DNA of 64,000 nt from Porpolomopsis calyptriformis (lineage: Eukaryota; Basidiomycota; Agaricomycetes; Agaricales; Hygrophoraceae), in assembly GCA_951640195.1 (NCBI GenBank), contig OX621168.1, positions 868,001-932,000 of the forward strand, given 5' to 3'. This document shows positions 55,784 through 64,000 of the stretch, one piece after another. Every line of letters starts with the position of its first letter. Within the stretch, counting starts at the first letter, position 1. Made by a program: the position numbers and the translations under genes. The notes below the pieces were generated by a model. The model saw only the letters and a list, made by a program, of their open reading frames with translations. It was not told the DNA's origin and ran no database searches.

Positions 55784-55794
55784 GAATCAGACTT
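55784..55794 (+). other. Self-complementary primer-binding site of element D
   Basis: GAATCAGACTT directly after the LTR, complementary to AAGTCTGATTC within it, as in C. Confidence 0.72.
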
Positions 55795-56224
55795 CCTTCT
55801 GGTTCTCTCCCATCTGCTTATCCAAACACCCCCATCACTGTGATCATCGACATCACCTCTTTGCCCCTTACCAACTTCCATCCTGGCTTCTACCGACAAC
55901 TCAGACGTTGAAGAACATTACGAAGACCCTCTCTCAAGATCGACTTTCTCAGCTACAATTCGAGACCAAGAACCATCCTTTTCTTCAGTCCTTGAAGAAA
56001 CGTTAGCTATTCCTACCCCTGCTCCTACCTCTCTAGGACCACGGACTTGATCGAGAACAAGAGGACTCTTCTCTTCATCTTCAGCCCCAGCAACAAGGCC
56101 AGTTCATCAACGAACTGCTACCCCACCAGGACGATATGGTTCCCTTTATTCTCAACTTTCCTCTGCGACACCCACACCAACACCAACAGCTCCAACGACT
56201 CCACAACAAACGACATCTACCAAT

Positions 56225-57385
56225 ATGTCAGGAACGTCCGCTAACGCCCCCACCAACCCCCCTACTATTGATATTGCGACCTTGGTGGCCACTGTTCGCC
56301 AACTCGAACAAACCATCACCCAACAACAACAATTGATCGCCCAGCTCCAACAGCAACAACAACCCCAACCTCCTCCACAACCCCAACAACCCCAGCAACC
56401 TCCTCTGCCTCAACAACCTGCTCCCCCCTCCATCAAAATCGCCAAACCCGATGAATACGACGGGTCTGCTGCCAAATGTCTCAACTTCATCCAAGCTTGT
56501 CGTCTGGTTCTTGACGACAGCCAATGGTCCGACAGACAGAAAATTACTTATGTCTTGTCGTTTATGAAGATTGGTGTTGCCCAGTTATGGGCCCGACAAC
56601 AGACCCAAGAGTTCAAGCGTGCTCAGTGGATTGGAGCCGATTACGAAGATTTCATGGAAGAGCTCGAGGAGTGCTTTGGAGATGTTGACGTGAGAGCGAC
56701 GGCGCAGGTCAAGATTCAAAAGGTAAACCAAGGACTTTCTACTGTGGACAATTATAATGTACGATTCGGAGCTCTCGCGGATGAAACAGGATTCAACGAC
56801 GACGCACTCAAAGTTTTCTACCGGAACAGCCTCAACCCTGGAATTCTTGAAAAGATTTATGCCCTTGATCCCATCCCCGCCACCCTTAACGCTTGGAAGC
56901 GAAAGGCTTCCATCTTCGACCGACAACATCTCGAGCTTGCACTTGAGCGTCGTGCCGCTCCCCGGAGTAACTACTACACTCCCAGGGAGACCGTGGCTCG
57001 AACGACGACCCGAACTCCCTCCTCTGCTCCTGTCAAACAGGAGACAACTCCCTCATCATCAATATCGCGTGTTCCGCGAGGCAACTGCTTTCGCTGCGGA
57101 GAGTCAGGTCATTGGGTGAACAAGTGTCCAAATTCCCCTCTCGCCTCTTCTTCGACAGTGCGTCCATCGAGTAGTGCCCCTGCCGGACAACGACGAGGAA
57201 GACCAACCACAGGGCGAGGTCGAGGACGAAGTGTTCGAGGAATCGAGACGGAACGAGTCGACGAGGTGGTTTCCCCAGCTGCTGCGGAGGAAACTATCCG
57301 AGTGGTGGACAACTGCGGGATCGATCGCTGGCCGAAGGAAAGAAAAGCTCAGCTCGTCAAGGAACTGAAAGAACAGGGTTTTTAA
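56225..57385 (+). CDS. Element D gag (capsid and nucleocapsid)
   Basis: Open over 386 codons. An N-terminal coiled-coil-like segment (TVRQLEQTITQQQQLIAQLQ) and Gln/Pro repeat precede a retrotransposon gag capsid region (about residues 80-240). A CCHC zinc knuckle (CFRCGESGHWVNKC) and an Arg/Gly-rich tail follow. It ends ELKEQGF with a TAA at 57383-57385 that touches the frameshift heptamer. An in-frame segment upstream of the ATG, with one stop, may be an older longer N-terminus. Confidence 0.85.
   Translation: MSGTSANAPTNPPTIDIATLVATVRQLEQTITQQQQLIAQLQQQQQPQPPPQPQQPQQPPLPQQPAPPSIKIAKPDEYDGSAAKCLNFIQACRLVLDDSQWSDRQKITYVLSFMKIGVAQLWARQQTQEFKRAQWIGADYEDFMEELEECFGDVDVRATAQVKIQKVNQGLSTVDNYNVRFGALADETGFNDDALKVFYRNSLNPGILEKIYALDPIPATLNAWKRKASIFDRQHLELALERRAAPRSNYYTPRETVARTTTRTPSSAPVKQETTPSSSISRVPRGNCFRCGESGHWVNKCPNSPLASSSTVRPSSSAPAGQRRGRPTTGRGRGRSVRGIETERVDEVVSPAAAEETIRVVDNCGIDRWPKERKAQLVKELKEQGF
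57376..57382 (+). other. -1 frameshift heptamer GGGTTTT of element D
   Basis: Gag codons CAG GGT TTT TAA. A -1 slip enters the pol frame, which is open from here. Confidence 0.62.
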
Positions 57386-60300
57386 AGAGTCCGAACGCTT
57401 CGCCTACCGTTACGGACGTATCTACTCAAGAATGTACCACCACCCCATGCAATCTATTTCGAATTCTTGGTACTCTTGAAAAAGGCAATCTCGGACTCAT
57501 TTTGGACATTTGGATTGAAGCTACCGACACTGGTCGACATGTCCCGGCCACTGCTCTGGTTGATAGTGGAGCCTCTGGAAATTTCGTGGACGAATCTTTC
57601 GCAACTCGCCACAATTTTACTTTAACACGATTGGAAACCCCAATCCCCATACGGAATGCCGATGGATCTGAAAACCGAGGTGGACCCATCGAGAACGATA
57701 TTGATATTTGGTTAGAGGCTCCTGGAGGATACAATGAACGGATCCGATTGGAAGTGACCGATCTCGGATCTAAGACGGATATTATCCTCGGCTTCCCGTG
57801 GCTCAAGAAGCACAACCCCAACATCGATTGGAAAGAGGCAACACTGGCTCTGGATAGCAAAGATTTCCCTCTTCCGGGATGGATAGTGAAAGATGCAGAG
57901 CCACTGGGAATGGAATCGGTCACGCTGGCCATGAATCGACGCGTATCGAAGTCAGATGAATCCCGAGCCAGCACGGTGGAAGAAGATATGCGAAAGTTTG
58001 TACCGAAGGTATACTGGAAAGACTATTCTAGTGTCTTTGCCAAAGAATCCTTCGACCGCCTTCCACCGCATTCGGAGTTCAACCACGCTATTGAACTGGA
58101 CGAAACCTTCAAGCCAGTCAAAGGCGCGAAATACGCAATGTCCCCTCTTGAGATGGATCACTTACACAAGTTCATCGACGAAAACTTATCTACTGGACGA
58201 ATACGAATTTCCAAATCGAAACAAGTCTCTCCGTTCTTCTTTGGAAAGAAAGCTGAAGAAGTAAACGCTAAAGGTAAGAACGCTGGCCTACGCCCTATCG
58301 AGGATTATCGCTACCTCAATGAACACACGGTTCCTGACCATTATCCCCTTCCTCTTCTTCATCAAATACTCCAACGACCTAAACTTCTAACTGCTTCTCT
58401 ATTCACGGTCATGGATATCCGATGGGGATTCAACAACGTCAGGATCAAGGAAGGCGATGAATGGAAAGCTGCTTTCATCACTGAAGCAGGCGCCTTCGAA
58501 CCCACCGTCATGTTCTTTGGTTTGCGGAACTCACCAGCCACCTTTCAACAGATGATCGACACAAGATTTAAAGAAGTCCTGAACTCTGGAAACATTTTCA
58601 TCTATATCGATGATGTACTTGTTTGTGGAGACGATTTACAAGAATTGCGACACTGGACCTTCAAGACTCTAGATATCATGAAGAAACACGGACTTTCGTG
58701 TAAACCCGTCAAGTGCCAGTTCGAGAAGGAAGAAGTCATTTACCTCGGAGTCGTCTTATCCAAAGGACGAATCACCACCAACCCGAAGAAAGTCAACGCT
58801 ATCATGTCTTGGCCTATTCCGGAAACAGTGAAACAACTCCAATCCTTCTTGGGCAGTGCAAACTTTTGGCGGAGATATATCAAGGATTTCTCCAGAATCG
58901 CTACCCCTCTCTATGAACTCTTGCATAACGATACTGTGTGGGAATGGACTCCTTGGAGACAAGAAGCCTTCGACAATGTTAAGTCCCTTCTAACGAACGT
59001 GCCCGTTCTTCATGTTCCTGATCGCGATCTTCCCTATTGCTTGGAAACCGATGCCTCTATCATTGGAATCACGGGAATACTCTCTCAGCTTCATGATGGA
59101 CACTGGAAGCCTGTCGGCTATCACTCAAGATCTACCTCCCCTGCCGAAAAGAACTACCCTACCCACGATTTAGAACTCCTGGCAATCATTGATTCCTTTA
59201 AACAATGGCGTCATCTGCTCGAAGGAGCGAGACACGATATTCTCATCAGGACAGACAGTTTGGCCTTGCGATACTTTTCAAAGAATCTTCGCTTATCAAA
59301 CCGCCAGACTTGTTGGTCTGAATATCTGTCCAGGTTCGGGTTCAAGATTGAATACGTTCCAGGGAGGAAGAACAAGGCCGACGGCCTGTCCAGACGCCCG
59401 GATTACTTACCCAGCGTCGAAGCCGACGTGGAGAACGAAGTTCTGATAGCGCGCGACCGATGGGTAAATTCAATTGTCAAACTGTCGAATTCAAGCTTTC
59501 TCTCCAGATTACGCTTCAAAATCCCACTCCCACAGAAGATCCAAGATAAACTCGAGGATGCCTCACTCGCTTGGACCCAAGCTGATGGGCTTGTACGCAA
59601 TGTTGAAGGTCGGATAGTAGTGCCAGAGGAAGTATCTTTGCGCACAGATATTATACGACTGTCCCACGCCTACCCCCACGCTGGCCACCCTGGCATTGAG
59701 AAGACGAAGGAACTCATCCTTCGTAACTTTATTTGGGATGGTGCCTTACAAGACATCACCAACTACGTTCGATCCTGCCCCGCTTGTCAACAAAACAAGA
59801 ACTTCCCCTCGAAGCCATCAGGACTACTCCAACCCATACCCCCCTCTACGGAACCATGGAAGGAAATTACCGTCGATCTCATTGTCGAACTCCCCAAGTC
59901 ACAAGGCTACGATGCTGTAATGGTTGTTGTCGATCGTTTTACTAAACGTGCTCATTTCATTCCGACAACTTCTAATCTTTCATCAGAAGGCGCTGCGAAG
60001 CTCTTTCGGAATCACATCTGGAAACATCATGGATGGCCCCAAAAAGTCATATCCGATCGCAGAGTGCAATTTGCGTCCAAATTCACAGAAGCTCTCAACA
60101 ACTCCTTAGGAATCATCTCCGGCCTCTCCACTGCGTATCATCCTCAGACAGATGGTCAAACGGAACGCACCAACCAAGAACTCGAAGTTTACTTGCGTTT
60201 CTATACCAACTTCATGCAGGACGACTGGTCAGAATGGCTTGCTTCTGCGGAATTCGCCTACAATAATCGGCAACACTCCGCCACTTCACAATCACCATTC

Positions 60301-60915
60301 TATATGGAATACGGACGTCATCCTCACCTTCCCACGATCATTCCAGATCAAAGCAACGTGCCCGCAGCAAATACCTTTCACGAACGCCTCACACGCGCAC
60401 AGCAAAACGCCGAACGATCCTTATCGAAGACAACGGAGTCAATGAAGAAATACGCCGATCGTAAACGGAAACCTTCACCCTCCTATGAAGAAGGAGATCT
60501 GGTCTGGTTGGACACCAAGAACATCAAGACGACATGACCCTCAAAGAAGCTTGACAACCGACGGACCGGACCATTCAAGGTCTTGAAGAAGATATCGGAC
60601 CTTGCTTATCTGATCGACATTCCCGGAACATGCAGACTACACCCAGTCTTTCACGTTTCACTCCTGAGACCAAACGTCGGAAATGAATCACTCCACCCTG
60701 ATGTCATCGACACATCACGGCCTCCCCCAGATCTGATCGAAAACAAAGAAGAATATGAGGTCGAATCCATACTGCAACATTCCGGAGCTAAACGACGCCG
60801 AAAATATTTGGTCAAATGGAAAGGCTATCCGATCGAAGAAGCCACTTGGGAAGATCGATCGAACATTTTACGACACGCCAAGGAAATTGTGAAGACATAC
60901 GAAGACTCAATTTAA
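57380..60915 (+). pseudogene. Element D pol polyprotein, one nonsense codon
   Basis: A single frame encodes protease (LVDSGASGNF), RT (FTVMDIRWGFNNVRI, YIDDVLV), RNase H (LETDASIIGITG), integrase zinc and catalytic parts (HPGIEKTKELILRN, CPACQQNK, VDLIVELPKS, TERTNQE) and a chromodomain (YLVKWKGYPIEEATWED). The only break is TGA at 60535-60537, where CGA (Arg) is expected; the same frame continues to TAA at 60913-60915. In integrase the usual DRG after the second catalytic Asp reads DRR (near 60055), which may weaken the enzyme. Confidence 0.9.
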
Positions 60916-61051
60916 ATGGCGACTTGATTCTATTCATTCGTTTGTCATCATCTCGTCTGTCAAGAATTGACCTCTATTTTTAGAACCACTCCTTATAAAC
61001 TGCCGGACGTCTCTACTTTCCTTCACGATTCAAATTACACGTCTCTTAACA

Positions 61052-61837
61052 ATGACTCAAGACCACTTGACCGAAACGCCGCAGAATAATCTTATCATGC
61101 CCACTACATGGTCCACACGATCCCCCTCCCCTCAAGTCGCTATCAGACGTTCTGGACGAATCCCCTCGTCCGCCATTCGCTCCCCCACTCCTGGTCCCTC
61201 CACCTCCGCTTCCTCTCCTTGACAACTTCGTCGATGAGCTCGCGCACGCGCAGAGGACTTTTATACTATCCAAACCCCTCCCCCCGAAGACCCCGCCGTC
61301 ACCATCTCCCACCTCACGGTTCACAGTAACAGTGTCAGTAACTGGAATCGCGAACTTCGTCAAGAACGCGAAGTTCTACAGGCTGAGCTCAAAGCGTCGG
61401 AGAAAAGCGCATTATTTTGGAAGAATCGTTGGGATCAAAGTGAGTTGAAAGTTTGGGAGCTCCAACGTCAAAAGAAATGAACATGGGTCGATTGCTACGA
61501 CGTTACCACCCGCGCCATCATTGTTAAGCTCGTAGAGGAAAGTCGTCGGAGCGAACGTCTTTCCAGGGACGACTTTCTACAAGCTCAGCGCGATCTCGCA
61601 ACGACGGAGACGTTGATCGAATATGGGAAAACGGTCGAATACCCCATCAATGTCAACCTCGAGTACCCGATCGATGACGACGACGACGTCGCGACAGTCC
61701 GAGCCCCCTCCCCCGTTGAAGTGACTCCGGAAGCTGAACACGCCGCTTCCCCCTCAGTGGCCATCGAGGCCCCCGTCACCGAGGAAATCCCGACTCAGGC
61801 CTCGGAAGACAAAACGACTGACACCGCCCAAGTTTGA
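61052..61837 (+). pseudogene. Element D ORF3, coiled-coil protein of unknown function
   Basis: An extra frame between pol and the 3' LTR, starting at ATG 61052 and ending with TGA at 61835-61837, about 261 codons. It holds a Ser/Pro-rich start, a coiled-coil-like middle (NRELRQEREVLQAELKASEK) and an acidic end (LEYPIDDDDDVATV). Three in-frame TGA codons lie at sites where CGA is likely. It shows no similarity by eye to ORF3 of family 1. Confidence 0.6.
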
Positions 61838-61872
61838 AATTCGGGACGAATTTCTTTAAAAGTCGAGGTGTA
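61837..61872 (+). other. Pre-PPT hairpin and polypurine tract of element D
   Basis: AAATTCGGGACGAATTT (AAATTC, loop GGGAC, GAATTT) starting at 61837 lies just before CTTTAAAAGTCGAGGTGTA, which abuts the 3' LTR. It has the same layout as in element B. Confidence 0.6.
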
Positions 61873-62271
61873 TGTCATGGTCGTAATTTTCCTTCTTTTT
61901 CTTTATCTTATCATATGCAAACCTATCTCTTATCTTGGGATTCCCCCATCTGTTATCGGGATTCCCCATAACCTTCCCCAGGGATTCCCCTTTACTTTAC
62001 CTATATGTGGACACACTTCATTTCTGTCATGTTTCAACCCCTTTATGATTCGTCATCGATCACGATGACTCATCCTTATCTCTACCGCATGTTATGCCAC
62101 ACTGACTCACACAGATAAGTAGTCAGTATATAAAGAGTACTTCTGTACGTATCAGACCTTAAGTCTGATTCCTCGTTAGCCTACTCATAACAAGGACTTG
62201 GAACCATCCTCTATATCTCTTGGGACAGAACACCCGAAGTAAAACGCGTTCCGAACAACTGGTTTATAACA
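61873..62271 (+). repeat. 3' LTR of element D (399 bp)
   Basis: Second D LTR, followed by the GTCTG duplication and then the interrupted gag of element C. Confidence 0.93.
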
Positions 62272-63193
62272 GTCTGCAGCCAAGTGTCTCAATTTTATCC
62301 AAGCTTGTTGTCTAGTCCTTGACGACAGCCAGTGGTCTGACAGACAAAAGATTACTCATGTCTTGTCATTCATGAAAATTGGTGTTGCCCAGTCATGGGC
62401 TCAACAGCAGACCTGAGAGTTCAATCGTGTCCAATGGGTTGGAGCCGACTATGAGGACTTTATGGAAGAAATTGAGGAATGCTTCGGAGATGTTGATGCT
62501 AAGGTGACAGCACAGGTCAAAATACAAAAGGTAATGCAAGGATCTTCCACTGTGGACAATTATAATGTACGATTTGGAGCTCTCACAGAAGAAACTGGAT
62601 TCAACGATGATGCACTCAAAACTTTTTACTGGAATGGCCTCGATCCCTGGATCCTCGAAAGGATCTACGCTCTTGACCCCATCCCAGCCACCCTCAATAC
62701 TTGGAAGTGAAAAGCTTCCATCTTCGATCGACAACATCTCGAACTCGCACTTGAGCATCATGCTGCTCCCCAGAGTAACTACTACACTCCCAGGGAAACC
62801 ATGGCTCGAATGACGACCTGAACTCCCTCCTCTGCTCCTATCAAACAGGAGACAACTTCCTCTTCATCAATATCACATGTTCCGAGAGGCAACTGCTATC
62901 GCTGCGGAGAACCAGGTCATTGGGCGAACAAGTGTCCAAATACCTCTTTCACCCCTCCTTCGTCAGTGCGCCCACTGAGTAGTGCCCCTGCCAGATGACA
63001 AGGAGGAAGACCAAACACAGGGCAAGGTCAAGGACGAAGCATATGAGGTGTCGAGACAGAACGAGATGACGAAATGGTTTCCCCAACTACTACAGAGGAA
63101 ACTATTCGAGTGGTGGACAACTGCGGGATCGATCGCTAGCCGAAAGAGAGAAAAGCTCAGCTCATCAAGGAACTGAAAGAACAGGGTTTTTAA
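62272..63193 (+). pseudogene. Element C gag, remainder
   Basis: Resumes the gag frame after element D (AAKCLNFIQAC) and runs through capsid, a CCHC knuckle (CYRCGEPGHWANKC) and KELKEQGF to TAA at 63191-63193. About ten in-frame stops, mostly TGA or TAG at CGA, CAG or TGG sites, make it non-functional. Confidence 0.82.
63184..63190 (+). other. -1 frameshift heptamer GGGTTTT of element C
   Basis: Same arrangement as in D: CAG GGT TTT TAA. Confidence 0.6.
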
Positions 63194-64000
63194 GGAGTCC
63201 GAATGTTTCACCTGCCATTACGGATGTATCTACTCAAGAATGTATCACCACTCCATGCAATCTATTTCGAATTCTTGGTACTCTTGAAGAAGGCAATCTC
63301 GGACTCATTTTGGATGTTTGGATTGAAGCTACCGACACTGGTCGACGTGTTCTGGCCACTGCTCTGGTTGATAGTGGAGCCTCTGGAAATTTCATGGACG
63401 AATCCTTCGCAACTCGCCACAATTTTACTCTAACACGATTGGAAACTCCAATCCCCATATGGAATGTCGATGGATCTGAAAACCGAGGTGGACTCATCGA
63501 GAACAATATTGATATTTGGTTAGAGGCTCCTGGAGGACACAATGAACGGATCCAATTGGAAGTGACCGATCTCGGATCTAAGATGGATATTATCCTCGGC
63601 TTCCCGTGGCTCAAAAAGCACAACCCCAACATCAATTGGAAAGAGGCAACACTAGCTCTGGATAGCAAAGATTTCCCTCTTCCGTGATGGATAGTCGATG
63701 ATGCGGAGTCACTGGGAATGGAATTGGTCACGCTGGCCATGAATCGATGTGTATCGAAGTCGGATGAATCCTGAGCCAGCATGGTGGAAGAAGATATGTG
63801 AAAGTTTGTACCAGAGGTATACTGGAAAGACTACTCTAGTGTCTTTGCCAAAGAATCCTTCAACTGCCTTCCACCGCATTCAGAATTTGACCACGCCATA
63901 GAACTGGATGAAACCTTCAGACCAGTCAAGGGCGCGAAATACGCAATGTCCCCTCTTGAGATGGATCACTTACACAAGTTCATTGACAAAAACTTATCCA
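63188..64000 (+). pseudogene. Element C pol, start (protease and beginning of RT), truncated by window
   Basis: Protease motif LVDSGASGNF near 63370 and a following segment ending near the RT start, as in D. In-frame stops near 63687 and beyond show decay. The rest lies outside the window. Confidence 0.82.

Larger units (their letters stand above)
55384..62271 (+). mobile_element. Element D: nearly intact chromovirus, family 2, plus strand, inside C
   Basis: A 6,888-bp element with 399-bp LTRs (55384-55782, 61873-62271) that differ by eye at 5 positions, 4 of them transitions. A perfect 5-bp duplication GTCTG flanks it (55379-55383, 62272-62276), and it sits in the gag of element C. Gag is open and pol has one nonsense codon. 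ORF3 has three. It is the best preserved element in the window. Confidence 0.94.
54310..64000 (+). mobile_element. Element C: chromovirus family 2, plus strand, carrying D, runs off the window
   Basis: A 399-bp 5' LTR (54310-54708), a leader and the first part of gag (to 55383) are followed by the inserted element D. Gag and pol resume at 62272 and run to the window edge. The many nonsense codons show C is older and more decayed than D. The left flank CCAAG (54305-54309) would be its target duplication; the right copy is outside the window. Confidence 0.88.

Noticed and set aside
37869..64000. Classical RIP as the cause of the stop codons
   Set aside because: Changes are mostly C-to-T, but contexts are mixed and several frames stay long and open; the evidence supports a transition bias only.
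1..64000. CRISPR arrays, operons or bacterial-type regulatory sites
   Set aside because: No regularly spaced repeats or prokaryotic signals; all genes have spliceosomal introns.

Overview
The window looks like nuclear DNA of a basidiomycete fungus, most likely an Agaricomycete. This is inferred from dense genes cut by many short introns (about 38-124 nt, mostly near 53), from the protein families present, and from the retroelements. No tRNA, rRNA, CRISPR or bacterial-type operon was seen. All gene models below were built by hand from splice signals, reading phase and conserved protein motifs, so exon edges are predictions.

The left part (1-36,962) is ordinary gene-dense chromosome with about 22 genes. 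In order they are: a partial gene end; an unknown protein; a complex I 21.3 kDa-type subunit; APS kinase (MET14); an STE20-type kinase; an F-box protein; ATP synthase OSCP (ATP5); YIP1; a CLIP-170-like microtubule plus-end protein; the DBF4 subunit of DDK kinase; an unknown protein; a SUR7/PalI-like membrane protein; S-adenosylmethionine decarboxylase (SPE2); eIF2B gamma (GCD1); alpha-SNAP (SEC17); REI1; a TRP/Flc-like membrane protein; EFL1; ATP18; COX16; an aromatic-L-amino-acid decarboxylase; and 3-ketoacyl-CoA reductase (IFA38). Several neighbours are divergent pairs with only 30-90 bp between start codons. Four genes serve mitochondrial respiration or ATP synthesis. Five of about 84 modelled introns appear to start with GC instead of GT.

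The right part (about 37,000-64,000) is a nest of retroelements. The host layer is a decayed DIRS/Ngaro-like tyrosine-recombinase element (minus strand). Its recombinase gene is split exactly by chromovirus A (37,869-52,867, minus). A in turn carries chromovirus B (45,070-52,053, plus, same family) and a 1,052-bp miniature LTR element E (38,616-39,667, minus). The RNase H part of the DIRS-like element is cut by a chromovirus of a second family, C (54,310 to beyond the window, plus), which carries a nearly intact sister copy D (55,384-62,271, plus). Exact target-site duplications support B, D and E; that of A has one mismatch.

The most interesting signal is in the LTR elements. In all three LTR families the bases directly after the 5' LTR are not an evident tRNA-type primer site. 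They are the exact reverse complement of an 11-13 nt stretch about 25-35 nt downstream of the TATA box in the same LTR, and the sequence differs between families while pairing is kept. That is the signature of Tf1/sushi-type self-primed reverse transcription. The four chromovirus copies also share a GGGTTTT slippery heptamer touching the gag stop codon, an extra ORF between pol and the 3' LTR, and a small hairpin just before the polypurine tract.
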